A stretch of 64,000 nucleotides of DNA from Bos javanicus (GCF_032452875.1 NW_026893688.1:525116-589115); one strand, 5' to 3'. Positions 27,026-40,237 are shown, counted from the first letter of the stretch. Made by a program: numbers and translations. The notes: generated by a model not told the origin, from the sequence alone.

Positions 27026-27873
27026 TGATCACGTGACTGATCATGCACTGATCACGTGGCTGATCATGCACTGATCACGTGGCTATCATGCACTGATCAC
27101 GTGGCTGATCATGCACTGATCACGTGACTGATCATGCACTGATCACGTGCTGATCATGCACTGATACATGACTGATCATGCACTGATCACGTGGCTGATC
27201 ATGCACTGATCACGTGACTGATCATGCACTGATCACGTGACTGATCATGCACTGATCACGTGGCTGATCATGCACTGATCACGTGGCTATCATGCACTGA
27301 TCACGTGGCTGATCATGCACTGATCACGTGGCTGATCATGCACTGATCACGTGACTGATCATGCACTGATCACGTGACTGATCATGCACTGATCACGTGG
27401 CTATCATGCACTGATCACGTGGCTGATCATGCACTGATCACGTGCCTGATCATGCACTGATCACATGACTGATCATGCACTGATCACGTGACTGATCATG
27501 CACTGATCACGTGGCTATCATGCACTACTCACGTGGCTGATCATGCAATGATCATGTAGCTACCATGTACTGGTCACGTGACTGATCATACACCCATCAG
27601 GTGACTGATCATGCACTGATCACGTGGCTATCATGCACTGATCACGTGGCTGATCATGCACTGATCACGTGCCTGATCATGCACTGATCACGTGACTGAT
27701 CATGCACTGATCACGTAGCTATCATGCACTGATCACGTGGCTGATCATGCACTGATCACATGGCTGATCATGCACTGATACCGTGAGTGAGCATGGACTG
27801 ATCACATGACTATCATGTAGTGATCACGTGACTTAATGGCTCTGATCATGTGACTGATCATGCGCTGATCATG
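27026..27873. repeat. Last strongly homogenised tract
   Basis: Nearly pure consensus monomers to about 27520, with a clipped unit TGATACATGACTG near 27165. No post-B module is present. Beyond this point the array becomes visibly more diverged. Confidence 0.94.
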
Positions 27874-28048
27874 TTTGTTATCATACACTGATCCTGTGCC
27901 TCTGGAGGCAATAAACAAAGAGCTGAGTAGGCACGAATCAAACAGTCAGCAGGCAATAATCATGGAACTCAGGTGTGAGGAATCATGCTGCTCAGCTGGC
28001 AATTGTCAAGCAGATGAGCAGGCAGTAATCACGCAGCTCAGCAGGTCC
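27874..28048 (+). repeat. Insert module, type A, copy 19 (two subunits deleted, 175 bp)
   Basis: About 91 bp shorter than the reference: two adjacent 45-46 bp subunits are missing, so GGCAATTGTC follows the first CAGCTGG directly. It also has TTTGTTATC, GATCCTGTGCC and the exit AGGTCCTG, none common in the left half. Confidence 0.9.
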
Positions 28049-29171
28049 TGATCACGTGACTGAGCATGCACTGTTCACGTGGCTGATCATACACTGATCA
28101 CGTGATGATCATGCACTGATCACTTGGATATCATGCATTGATCACATGGCTGATCATACACTGTTCACGTGTCTGACCATGCACTGATCACGTGGCTGAT
28201 CATACAGTGCTCAGGTAACTGATCATGCACTGATCACGTGGCTATCATGGACTGATCACGCGGCTGAACATGCACTGTTCACGTGGCTGATCACACACCT
28301 GTCACGTGACATATCTTGCACTGATCACGTGGCACTCATGCACTGATCACGTGGCTGATCATACTCTGTTCACGTAACTCATCATGCACACATCACGTGG
28401 CTATCATGCACTACTCACGTGGCTCGTCATGGAATGATCACGTAGCTACCATATACTGGTCACGTGACTGATCATGCACAGATCACGTAAATGATCATGC
28501 ACTGTTCACGTGACTGATCATGTACTGATCACGTGACTGATCATGCACTGATCACGTGGCTTTCATGCTCTGCTCAAGTGGCTGATCATGCAACGATCAC
28601 CTAGCAACCATGTACTGGGCACGTGACTGATCCTGCACTGATCACGTAATTGATCCTGCACTGATCACGTGGCTCATCATGCACTGATCATGTGGCTGCT
28701 CATGCACTGATCACGTGGCTGATCATGCACTGATCACGTGGCTATCATGCACTGATCACGTGGCTGATCATGCACTGATCACGTATCTACCATGCACTGT
28801 TCACGTGACTGATCATGCACTGAACACGTAATTGATCCTGCACTGATCACATGGCTCATCACGCACTGATCAGGTGGCTGATCACACACGTATCACGTGA
28901 CTGATCATGTACAGATCACGTGACTAATCATGAAGTGATCACGTGGCTGATCCTGCACTGATCACGTGGCTGATCATGCACTGATCACGTGGCTGATCAT
29001 GCACTGATCACTTGACTGATCATGCACTGCTCACGTGGCTGATCATGCAATGATCACACAGCTACATGCACTGGTCACATGACTGATCATGCACTGATCA
29101 CATAATTGATCATGCACTGATCACGTGGCTTATCATGCATTAATCATGTGACTGATCATGTGCTGATCATG
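28049..29171. repeat. Diverged post-A module and type B leader
   Basis: The post-A order is complete to about 28,660 but with many private base changes (CACGCGGCTG, CACCTAGCAACC, GGGCACGTG). It continues with diverged monomers (CACACAGCTAC) into the B leader. It marks the start of the older-looking half of the array. Confidence 0.92.
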
Positions 29172-29433
29172 TTTGGTGTCATACACTGATCATGTGCATC
29201 TGCAGGCAATGAACAAAGAGCTGAGTAGGCACGAATCAGTCAGCAGGCTATAATCATGGAACTCACCTTTGATAAATCATGCTGCTCAGCTGGCAATAAT
29301 CAAGCAGATGAGCAGGCAGGAATTATGCAGCACAGGTGGCAATTGTCAAGCAGATGACAGGCAGGAATCGTACAGCTCAGCTGGCAATTGTCAAGCAGAT
29401 GAGCAGACAGTAATCACGCAGCTCAGCAGGCCC
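29172..29433 (+). repeat. Insert module, type B, copy 20
   Basis: B type with private changes: CATCTGCAGGCAATG (adds a PstI-type CTGCAG) and CACCTTTGATAAATC instead of CAGCTCTGAGAAATC. It has GAATTATGCAG, a CpG-loss form found in several B copies. Confidence 0.9.
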
Positions 29434-30668
29434 TTATCACGTGACTGAGCATGCACTGTTCACTTGGCTGATCACACACCTATCACGTGACTGATCATGC
29501 ACTGATCACGTGGCTCTCATGCACTGATCACGTGATTGCGCATGCACTGATCACGTAATGGTATGCACTGCTCACGTGGCTGATCATGAACTGATGACGT
29601 GGCTGATCATGCACTGATCACGTGGCTATCTTGCACTGATCACTTGGCTGATCATACACTCATCACGGGACTGATCATGAACTGATCACGGCGCTATCAT
29701 GCATTGATCTACATGACTCATCATGCACTGATCACGTCGATGATCATGCACTTATCAGGTGACTGACCATGCACTGATCACGTGACTGATCATGCACTGA
29801 TCACGTGGCTGATCCTGCACTGATCACGTAATTGATCATGCACTGATCATTTGGCTGATCATGCACTGATCACGTGGCTGATCATGCACTGATCAGTTGG
29901 CTATCATGCACTGATCACTTGGCTGATTATGCACTGATCACGTGACTGATAATGCACTGATCATCTGGCTATCATGCACTCATCACGTGGCTATCATGCA
30001 CTGATCACGTGGTTGATCATACACTGATCACGAGACTGATCATGCACTGATCACGTCTATTTCATGCACTGATCACGTGACTGCCCATGCACTGATCACC
30101 CGGATGATCATACACTGATCATGTGACAGATCATGCACTGATCACGTGGCTATCATGCACTGCTCTTGTGGCTGTTCATGCAATGATCACGTAGCTACAA
30201 TATACTGATCACGTGACTGATCATGCACAGATCACGTAAATGATCATGCACTGATCACGTGACTGATCATGCACTGATCACGTGACTGATCATGCACTGA
30301 TCACGTGGCTATCATGCACTGATCACTTGGCTGGTCATACACTGATCACGTGCCTGATCATGCACAGATTACATGACTGATCATGCACTGAACACGTGAC
30401 TGATCATTCACTGATCACGTGGCTATCATGCACTACTCACGTGGCTGATCATGCAATGATCATGTAGCTACCATGTACAGGTCACGTGAATGATCATACA
30501 CCCATCAGGTGACTGATCATACACTAATCATGTGACAGATCATGCACTGATCACGTGGCTGATCATGCACTGATACCGTGACTGAGCATGGACTGATCAC
30601 ATGACTATCATGTAGTGATCACGTGACTTAATGGCGCTGATCATGTGACTGATCATGCGCTGATCATG
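29434..30668. repeat. Post-B module and diverged monomers
   Basis: It holds the first clear post-B module (CACACACCTATCACG, CTTGCACTGATCACTTGG, CTCATCACGGGACTG, CACGGCGCTATC). It then has strongly varied monomers (GATCATCTGGC, GTCTATTTCATG, CACCCGGATG) and the A leader before 30669. Confidence 0.92.
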
Positions 30669-30934
30669 TTTGTTATCATACACTGATCATGTGCCTCTGG
30701 AGGCAATAAACAAAGAGCTGAGTAGGCACGAATCAAACAGTCAGCAGGCAATAATCATGGAACTCAGGTGTGAGGAATCATGCTGCTCAGCTGGCAATAA
30801 TCAATCAGCTGAGCAGGCAGGAATTACGCAGCACAGCTGACAATTGTCAAGCAGATGACAGGCAGGAATCCTGCAGCTCAGCTGGCAATTGTCAAGCAGA
30901 TGAGCAGACAGTAATCACGCAGCTCAGCAGGCCC
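30669..30934 (+). repeat. Insert module, type A, copy 21 (TGA allele)
   Basis: Full length. CAGCTGACAATT is present, with private AATCAATCAGCTG and AATCCTGCAG. TTTGTTATC is shared with copy 19. Confidence 0.92.
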
Positions 30935-32217
30935 AGATCACGTGACTGAGCATGCACTGTTCACGTGGCTGATCATGCACTGATCATGTGGCTGATCATG
31001 CACTGATCACGTGGCTGATCATACACTGATCACGTGACTGATCATGCACTGATCACGTGACTGATCATGCACTGATCACGTGGCTGATCATGCACTGATC
31101 ACTTGGCTGGACATACATTGATCACGTGACTGGTCCTGCACTGATCACGTGGCTGATCATGCACTGATCACGTGACTGATCATTCACTGATCACATGGCT
31201 GATCATGCACTGATCACGTGGCTATCAAGCACTGCTCACGTGGCTGATCTGGGAATGATCACGTAGCTACCATGTACTGGTCACGTGACTGATCATGCAC
31301 TGATCACGTGGCTATCATGCACTGATCACTTGGCTGGACATACACTGATCACGTGCCTGGTCATGCACTGATCACGTGGCTGATCATGCACTGATCACGT
31401 GACTGATCATGCACTGATCACGTGACTGATCGTGCTCTGATCACGTGGCTATCATGCACTGCTCACGTGGCTGATCATGCGATGATCACGCAGCTACCAT
31501 GTACTGGTCACATGACTGATCATGCACTGATCACGTGACTGATCATGCAGTGATCACGTGGCTATCGTGCACTACTCACGTGTCTGATCATGCAATGATC
31601 ATGTAGCTACCATGTACTGATCACGTGAATGATCATACACCCATCAGGTGACTGATCATGCACTGATCACGTAATTGATCATGCACTGATCATGTGGCTG
31701 ATCATGCACTGATCACGTGGCTGATCATCCACTGATCACGTGACTGATCATGCACTGATCACGTCACTGATTATGCACTGATCACGTGGCTATCATGCAC
31801 TGATCACTTGGCTGGTCATGCACTGATCACGTGACTGGTCATGCACAGATTACATGACTGATCATGCACTGAACACGTGATTGATCATGCACTGATCATG
31901 TGGCTATCATGCACTACTCACGTGGCTGATCATGCAATGATCATGTAGCTACCATGTACCGGTCAGGTGACTGATCATACACCCATTAGGTGATGGATCA
32001 TGCATTGATCACGTCGCTGATCGTACACTGATCACCTGCCTGGTCATGCACAGATCACGTGACAAATCATGAACTGATCACATAGCTATCATGAAATGAT
32101 CACGTGGCTGATCATGCACTGATACCGTGACTGAGCATGGACTGATCACATGACTATCATGTAGTGATCACGTGACTTAATGGCTCTCATCATGTGACTG
32201 ATCATGCACTGATCATG
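30935..32217. repeat. Diverged 23-mer tract
   Basis: Monomers carry frequent substitutions (CACTTGGCTGGACATAC, ATCAAGCACTGC, GATCTGGGAATG). GATTACATGACTG and GAACACGTGATTG introduce a block that recurs before the next A copies (at about 35950, 38190, 41845 and 49205). Confidence 0.93.
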
Positions 32218-32483
32218 TTTGCTATCATACACTGATCATTTGCCTCTGGAGGCAATAAACAAAGAGCTGAGTAGGCACGAATCAAACAGTCAGCAGGCAA
32301 TAATCATGGAACTCAGGTGTGAGGAATCATGCTGCTCAGCTGGCAATAATCAAGCAGCTGAGCAGGCAGGAATTACGCAGCACAGCTGTCAATTGTCAAG
32401 CAGATGACAGGCAGGAATCGTGCAGCTCAGCTGGCAATTGTCAAGCAGATGAGCAGACAGTAATCACGCAGCTCAGCAGGCCC
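32218..32483 (+). repeat. Insert module, type A, copy 22
   Basis: Full length. It has GATCATTTGCC for GATCATGTGCC (shared with copy 26 at 36353) and a private CAGCTGTCAATT. The leader reads GGCTCTCATC. Confidence 0.92.
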
Positions 32484-33167
32484 TTATCACGTGACTGAGC
32501 ATGCAGTGTTCACCTGGCTGATTATACACTGATCACGTGATGATCACGCAATGATCACGTAGCTACCATGTACTGGTTATGTGACTGATCATGCACTGAT
32601 CACGTAATTGATCCTGCACTGATCACATGGCTCATCACGCACTGATCCGGTGGCTGATCACACACGTATCACGTGACTGATCATGTACAGATCACGTAAA
32701 TAATCATGCACTGATCACGTGGCTATCTTGCACTGATCCCGTGGATAACATGCACTGATCACGTGGCTGATCTCACACGTATCACGTGATTGATCATGCA
32801 CTAATCACGTGGCTATCATGCACTGATCACGTGGCTATCATGCAGTGCTCACGTGGCTGATCATGCAATGATCCACGAAGCCATGCACTGGTCACGTGAC
32901 TGATCATGCAATGATCAGGTAATTGATCATGCACTGATCACGTGACTGATCATGCACTGATCACGTGACTGATCATGCACTGATCACGTGACTCATGCAC
33001 TAATCACGTGGCTATCATGCACTGCTCACGTGGCTGATCATGCAATGATCACGCAGCTACCATGTACTGGTCACATGACTGATCATGCACTGATCACATA
33101 ATTGATCATGCACTGATCACCTGGCTTATCATGCACTGATCATGTGACTGATCATGTGCTGATCATG
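32484..33167. repeat. Diverged tract ending in a type B leader
   Basis: Contains part of the post-A module tail (CTCATCACGCACTGATCCGG, ACACACGTATCACG, CCCGTGGATAACATG). Its close relative lies at about 39,600-40,200. The B leader occupies 33051-33167. Confidence 0.92.
33051..33167. repeat. Type B leader block (representative)
   Basis: ACGCAGCTACCATGTACTGG, then CACATGACTGATCATG, CACATAATTGATC, CACCTGGCTTATCATG and ATGTGCTGATCATG lead directly into the B insert. The same order precedes the B copies at about 34725, 36945, 40120, 42775, 47440, 51295 and 54705. It differs from the A leader, so the two insert subfamilies have separate flanks. Confidence 0.85.
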
Positions 33168-33425
33168 TTTGGTGTCACACACTGATCATGTGCCTCTGGA
33201 GGCAATGAACATAGGGCTGAGTAGGCAGGAATCATCAGGCTATAATCATGGAACTCTGTTCTGAGAAATCATGCTGCTCAGCTGGCAATAATCAAGTAGA
33301 TGATCAGGCAGGAATTACGCAGCACAGGTGGCAATTGTCAAGGAGATGACAGGCAGGAATCGTGCAGCTCAGCTGGAAATGGTCAAGTAGATGAGCAGAC
33401 AGTAATCACGCAGCTCAGCAGGCCC
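33168..33425 (+). repeat. Insert module, type B, copy 23
   Basis: B type with TTTGGTGTCACAC, GAACATAGGGCTGAG, GAATCATCAGGC (shortened) and CTCTGTTCTGAG. CAGCTGGAAATGG is shared with later B copies. Confidence 0.92.
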
Positions 33426-34047
33426 TGATCACGTGACTGAGCATGCACTGTTCACGTGGCTGATCATACACCTATCACGTGACTGATCATGCACTGATCA
33501 TGTGACTGATCATGCACTTATCACGTGGCTATCATGCACTGATCACATGGCTGGACATGCACTGATCACGTGCCTGGTCCTGCACTGATCACGTGGCTGA
33601 TCATGCACTGATCACGTGACTGATCATGCACTGATCTCGTGTCTGTTCATGCACTGATCACGTGGCTATCATGCACTGCTCACGTGGCTGATCATGTGAT
33701 CATCACGCACATACCATGTACTGGTCACATGACTGATCATGCACTGATCACGTGACTGATCATGCAGTGATCACGTGGCTATCATGCACTACTCACGTGG
33801 CTGATCATGCAATGATCATGTAGCTACCATGTACAGGTCACGTGAATCATCATACACCCATCAGGTGACTGATCATGCACTGATCACGTAGCTGATCTTG
33901 CAATGATCACGTGGCTGATCATGCACTGATCACGTGGCTGATCATGCATTGATACCATGACTGAGCATGGACTGATCACATGACTATCATGTAGTGATCA
34001 CGTGACTTAATGGTGCTGACCATGTGACTGATCAAGCGCTGAGCATG
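33426..34047. repeat. Short diverged tract
   Basis: A post-B start (CACACCTATC-like, here ATACACCTATC), then GTGATCATCACGCACATACC and the pre-A variants. The A leader is diverged (GCTGACCATG, CAAGCGCTGAGC). Confidence 0.92.
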
Positions 34048-34313
34048 TTTGCTATCATACACTGATCATGTGCCTCTGGAGGCAATAAACAAAGAGCTGA
34101 GTAGGCACGAATCAAACAGTCAGCAGGCAATAATCATGGAACTCAGCTGTGAGGAATCATGCTGCTCAGCTGGCAATAATCAAGCAGCTGAGCAGGCAGG
34201 AATTACGCAGCACAGCTGGCAATTGTCAAGCAGATGACAGGCAGGAATCATGCAGCTCAGCTGGCAATTGTCAAGCAGATGAGCAGACAGTAATCATGCA
34301 GCTCAGCAGGCCC
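34048..34313 (+). repeat. Insert module, type A, copy 24
   Basis: Full length, the only GCTGTGAGG allele in the right half. It has AATCATGCAG and TAATCATGCAG, both CpG losses. Confidence 0.92.
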
Positions 34314-34847
34314 TCGTCACATGACTGAGCATGCACTGTTCACGTGGCTGATCATACACTGATCACGTGATTGATCATGCACTGATCACTTGGATATCAT
34401 GCATTGATCACGTGGCTAATCATACACTGTTCCGCGGGTCTGACCATGCACTGATCACGTGGCTGATCATACACTGCTCACGTAACTGATCATGCACTGA
34501 TCACGTAATTGATCATGCACTGATCACGTGGCTGATCATGCAATGATCACGTGGCTACCATGTACTGGTCCCGTGAGTGATCATGCACTGATCACGTAAT
34601 TGATCATGCACTGATCACGTGGCTGATCATGCACTGAACACATGACTGATCATGCACTGATCACGTGACTGATCATGCACTGATCACGTGGCTATCATGC
34701 ACTGCTCACCTGGCTGATCATGCAGTGATCACGCAGCTACCATGTACTGGTTACATGACTGATCATGCACTGATCACGTAATTGATCATGCACTGATCAC
34801 CTGGCTTATCATGCATTCATCATGTGACTGATCATGTGCTGATCATG
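34314..34847. repeat. Short diverged tract
   Basis: A truncated post-A module (TTCCGCGGGTCTG private change) is followed by units with GTAATTGATC and then the B leader. This is one of the closest A-to-B spacings (534 bp). Confidence 0.92.
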
Positions 34848-35095
34848 TTTGGTGTCACACACTGATCATGTGCATCTGGAGGCAATGAACAAAGAGCTGA
34901 GTAGGCAGGCTATAATCATGGAACTCAGCTCTGAGAAATCATGCTGCTCAGCTGGCAATAATCAAGTAGATGAGCAGGCAGGAATTATGCAGCACAGGTG
35001 GCAATTGTGAAGGAGATGACAGGCAGGAATCGTGCATCTCAGCTGGCAATTTTCAAGCACATGAGCAGACAGTAATCACGCAGCTCAGCAGGCCC
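34848..35095 (+). repeat. Insert module, type B, copy 25 (248 bp)
   Basis: B type lacking about 11 bp: GTAGGCAGGCTATAATC replaces GTAGGCAGGAATCAGTCAGC. It also has CATCTGGAGG, GTGAAGGAGATG and CATCTCAGC. Confidence 0.92.
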
Positions 35096-36352
35096 TGATA
35101 ACGTGACTGAGCATGCACTGTTCACGTCGCTGATCACACACCTATCACGTGAATGATCATGCACTGATCACGTAATTGATCATGCACTGCTCAAGTGGCT
35201 ATCATGCACTGATCACGTGGCTGATCATGCACTGATCACGTAACTGATCATGCACTGATCACGTGGATATCTTTCACTGATCACTTGGCTGATCATACAC
35301 TCATCACGGGACTGATCGTGCACTGATCACGCGCTATCATGCATTGACTACATGACTGATCATGCACTGACCACGTGATGATCATGCACTGATCACGTGA
35401 CTGACCATGCACTGATCATGTAATTGATCATGCACTGGTCATGTGGCTGATCATGCACTGATCACGTGGTTGATCATGCACTGATCACGAGGCACTCATG
35501 CACTGATCACGTGGCTGATCATACTCTGCTCATGTAACTGATCATGCACACATCACGTGGCTATCATGCGCTGCTCACGTGGCTCGTCATCGAATGATCA
35601 CGTAGCTACCATATACTGGTCACGTGACTGATCATGCAAAGATCATGTAAATGATCATGCACTGTTCACGTGACTGATCATGCACTGATCACGTGGCTAT
35701 CATGCTCTCCTCACGTGGCTGATCTGGAAATGATCACGTAGCTACCATGTACTGGTCACGTGACTGATCATGCACTGATCACGTAATTGATCATGCACTG
35801 ATCATGTGGCTGATCATGCACTGATCACGTGGCTGATCATCCACTGATCACGTGACTGATCATGCACTGATCACATCACTGTTCATGCACTGATCACGTG
35901 GCTATCATGCACTCATCACTTGGCTGGTCATACACTGATCAGGTGCCTGGTCATGCACAGATTACATGACTGATCATGCACTGAACACGTGATTGATCAT
36001 GCACTGATCACGTGGCTATCATGCACTACTCACGTGGCTGATCATGCAATGATCATGTAGCTACCATGTACCGGTCAGGTGACTGATCATACACCCATTA
36101 GGTGACCGATCATGCATTGATCACGTCGCTGATCATACACTGATCACCTGCCTGGTCATTCACAGATCACGTGACAAATCATGAACTGATCACATAGCTA
36201 TCATGAACTGATCACCTGGCTGATCATGCACTGATCACGTGGCTGATCATGCACTGATACCGTGACTGAGCATGGACTGATCACATGACTATCATGTAGT
36301 GATCACGTGACTTAATGGCTCTCATCATGTGACTGATCATGCGCTGATCATG
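35096..36352. repeat. Post-B module, post-A fragment and pre-A block
   Basis: It holds post-B landmarks (CATCACGGGACTG, GACTACATGACTG) to about 35390. A post-A fragment then follows without an A insert (GAGGCACTCATG through TGCACTGTTCACG, about 35490-35670), and finally the GATTACATGACTG block and A leader. This mosaic shows shuffling of modules. Confidence 0.92.
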
Positions 36353-36618
36353 TTTGCTATCATACACTGATCATTTGCCTCTGGAGGCAATAAACAAAGA
36401 GCTGAGTAGGCACGAATCAAACAGTCAGCAGGCAATAATCATGGAACTCAGGTGTGAGGAATCATGCTGCTCAGCTGGCAATAATCAAGCAGCTGAGCAG
36501 GCAGGAATTACGAAGCACAGCTGGCAATTGTCAAGCAGATGACAGGCAGGAATCGTGCAGCTCAGCTGGCAATTGTCAAGCAGATGAGCAGACAGTAATC
36601 ACGCAGCTCAGCAGGCCC
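36353..36618 (+). repeat. Insert module, type A, copy 26
   Basis: Full length. It shares GATCATTTGCC with copy 22 and TTACGAAGCACAG with copy 28, its neighbours on either side. This is a sign of local spread of variants. Confidence 0.93.
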
Positions 36619-37058
36619 TGATCACGTGACTGAGCATGCACTGTTCACCTGGCTGATCATACACTGATCAGGTGATTGATCATGCACTGATCACTTGGAT
36701 ATCATGCACTGATCACGTGGCTGATCATACACTCTTCACGTGTCTGACCATGCACTGATCACGTGACTGATCATGCACTGATCACGTGGCTATCATGCAG
36801 TTATCACATGGCTATCATGCAAAGATCACATGGCTGATCATGAAATGATCACCTAGCTACCATATACTGGTCACGTGACTGATCATGCACTGATCACGTG
36901 GCTGATCATGCACTGCTCACGTGGCTGATCATGCAATGATCACGCAGCTACCATGTACTGGTCACATGACTGATCATGCACTGATCACATAATTGATCAT
37001 GCACTGATCACCTGGCTTATCATGCATTGATCATGTGACTGATCATGTGCTGATCATG
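36619..37058. repeat. Shortest spacer in the window
   Basis: 440 bp between an A and a B insert: a brief post-A start, diverged units (CAGTTATCACATGG, CAAAGATCACATGG) and the B leader. The middle of the post-A module is missing, consistent with deletion by unequal exchange. Confidence 0.92.
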
Positions 37059-37319
37059 TTTGGTGTCACAACGGATCATGTGCCTCTGGAGGCAATGAAC
37101 ATAGAGCTGAGTAGGCAGGAGTCAGTCAGCAGGCTATAATCGTGGAACTCAACTCTGAGAAATCATGCTGCTCAGCTGGCAATAATCAAGTAGATGAGCA
37201 GGCAGGAATTACGCAGCACAGGTGGCAATTGTCAAGGAGATGACAGGCAGGAATCGTGCAGCTCAGCTGGAAATTGTCAAGCAGATGAGCAGACAGTAAT
37301 CACGCAGCTCAGCAGTCCC
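37059..37319 (+). repeat. Insert module, type B, copy 27
   Basis: B type with a damaged 5' end (GTGTCACAACGGATCATG), TAATCGTGGAAC, CAACTCTGAG and the exit AGCAGTCCCTG. Confidence 0.92.
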
Positions 37320-38579
37320 TGATCACGTGACTGAGCATGCACTGTTCACATGGCTTTTCACACACCTATCACGTGACTGATCATGCACTGATAATGTGAC
37401 TGATCATGCACTGATCACGTAGCTGTCTTGCACTGATCACTTGGCTGAACATACACTCATCACGGGACTGATCGTGCACTGATCACGGCGCTATCATGCA
37501 TTGACTACATGACTCCACATGCACTGATCACGTGGATGATAATGCACTGATCACGTGACTGACCATGCACTGATCACGTGACTGATCATGCACTGATCAC
37601 ATGGCTGATCATGCACTGATCACGTGGCTATCATGCACTGCTCTCGTGGTTGATCTGGCAATGCTCACGTAGCTACCATGTACTTCTCACGTGACTGATC
37701 ATGCACTGATCACGTAATTGATCATGCACTGATCATGTGGCTGATCATGCATTGATCACGTGGCTGATCATCCACTGATCACGTGACTGATCAAGCACTG
37801 ATCACGTGGCTGATCATCCGATGATCACGCATTTACCATGTACTGGTCACATGACTGATCATGCACTGATCACGTGACTGATCATGCAGTGATCACGTGG
37901 CTATCGTGCACTACTCACGTGTCTGATAATGCAATGATCATGTAGCTACCATGTACAGGTCACGTGAATGATCATACACCCATCAGGTGACTGATCATGC
38001 ACTGATCACGTAATTGATCATGCACTGATCATGTGGCTGATCATGCATTGATCACGTGGCTGATCATCCACTGATCACGTGACTGATCATGCACTGATCA
38101 CGTCACTGATCATGCACTGATCACGTGTCTCTCATGCACTGATCACTTGGCTGGTCATACACTGATCAGTTGCCTGGTCATGCACAGATTACATGACTGA
38201 TCATGCACTGAACATGTGATTGATCATGCACTGATCACGTGGCGATCATGCACTACTCACGTGGCTGATCATGCAATGATCATGTAGCTACCATGTACCG
38301 GTCAGGTGACTGATCATACACCCATTAGGTGACGGATCATGCATTGATCACTTCGCTGATCATACACTGATCACCTGCCTGGTCATGCACAGATCACGTG
38401 ACAAATCATGAACTGATCACATAGCTATCATGAAATGATCACCTGGCTGATCATGCACTGATCACGTGGCTGATCATGCACTGATACCATGACTGAGCAT
38501 GGACTGATCACATGACTATCATGTAGTGATCACGTGACTTAATGTCTCTCATCATGTGACTGATCATGCGCTGATCATG
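37320..38579. repeat. Post-B module and pre-A block
   Basis: Post-B landmarks to about 37,550, then a series with CTGATCTGGCAATGC, GTAATTGATC, ATCATCCACTGATC, GATTACATGACTG and CACTTCGCTGATC, ending in a leader with CTTAATGTCTCTCATC. Confidence 0.92.
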
Positions 38580-38845
38580 TTTGCTATCATACACTGATCA
38601 TGTGCCTCTGGAGGCAATAAACAAAGAGCTGAGTAGGCACGAATCAAACAGTCAGCAGGCAATAATCATGGAATTCAGGTGTGAGGAATCATGCTGCTCA
38701 GCTGGCAATAATCAATCAGCTGAGCAGGCAGGAATTACGAAGCACAGCTGGCAATTGTCAAGCAGATGACAGGCAGGAATCATGCAGCTCAGCTGGCAAT
38801 TTTCAAGCAGATGAGCAGACAGTAATCACGCAGCTCAGCAGGCCC
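38580..38845 (+). repeat. Insert module, type A, copy 28
   Basis: Full length. GGAATTCAGGTG gives the only EcoRI site I noticed in the inserts. Other changes are AATCAATCAGC, TTACGAAGCAC, AATCATGCAG and CAATTTTCAAG. Confidence 0.93.
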
Positions 38846-40237
38846 TTATCACGTGACTGAGCATGCACTATTCACGTGGCTGATCATACACTGATCACGT
38901 GATGATCATGCACTGATCACTTGGATATCATGCACTGATCACGTGGCTGATCATACACTGTTCACGGGTCTGACCATGCACTGATCACGTGGCTGATCAT
39001 ACACTGCTCAGGTAACTGATCATGCACTGTTCACATGGCTATCATGCACTGATCACGTAGCTGAACATGCACTGTTCACGTGGCTCATCACACACCTGTC
39101 ACGTGACATATCATGCACTGATCACGTGGCACTCATGCACTGATCACCTGGTTGATCATACTCTGCTCTCGTAACTGATCATGCACTCATCACGGGGCTA
39201 TCATGCACTGCTCACGTGGCTCGTCATGGAATGATCACGTAGCTACCATATACTGGTCACGTGACTGATCATGCACAGATCACGTCAATGATCATGCACT
39301 GTTCAAGTGACTGATCATGTACTGATCACGTGACTGATCATGCACTAATCACGTGGCTATCATGCTCTGCTCACGTGGCTGATCATGCAAGGATCACGTA
39401 ACAACCATGTACTGGTCACGTGACTGATCATGCACTGATCACGTAATTGATCTTGCACTGATCACGTGGCTCATCATGCACTGATGATGTGACTGATCAC
39501 ACATGTATCACGTGACTGATCATGCACTGATCACGTGGCTCTCATGCACTGATCATGTGGCTATCATGCACTGATCACGTAGCTATCATGCACTGATCAC
39601 GTGGCTGATCACGCAATGATCACGTAGCTACCATGTACTGGTTATGTGACTGATCATGCACTGATCACGTAATTGATCCTGCTATGATCACATGGCTCAT
39701 CACACACTGATCCGGTGGCTGATCACACACGTATCACGTGACTGATCATGTACAGATCACGTAAATAATCATGAAGTGATCACGTGGCTATCCTGCACTG
39801 ATCCCGTGGATAACATGCACTGATCACGTGGCTGATCTCACACGTATCACGTGATTGATCATGCACTAATCACCTGGCTATCATGCACTGATCACGTGGC
39901 TATCATGCAGTGCTCACGTGGCTGATCATGCAATGATCACGAAGCTACCATGCACTGGTCACGTGACTGATCATGCAATGATCAGGTAATTGATCATGCA
40001 CTGATCACATGACTGATCATGCACAGATCACGTGACTGATCATGCACAGATTACGTGACTCATCATGCACTAATCACGTGGCTATCATGCACTGCTCACG
40101 TGGCTCATCATGCAATGATCACGCAGCTACCATGTACTGGTCACATGACTGATCATGCACTGATCACATAATTGATCATGCACTGATCACCTGGCTTATC
40201 ATGCATTGATCATGTGACTGATCATGTGCTGATCATG
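38846..40237. repeat. Complete post-A module and B leader
   Basis: A full, diverged version of the post-A module (to about 39,500), then a tail with GATCCGGTGGC, ACACACGTATC and CCCGTGGATAACATG closely matching 32,560-33,160, then the B leader. Confidence 0.92.
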
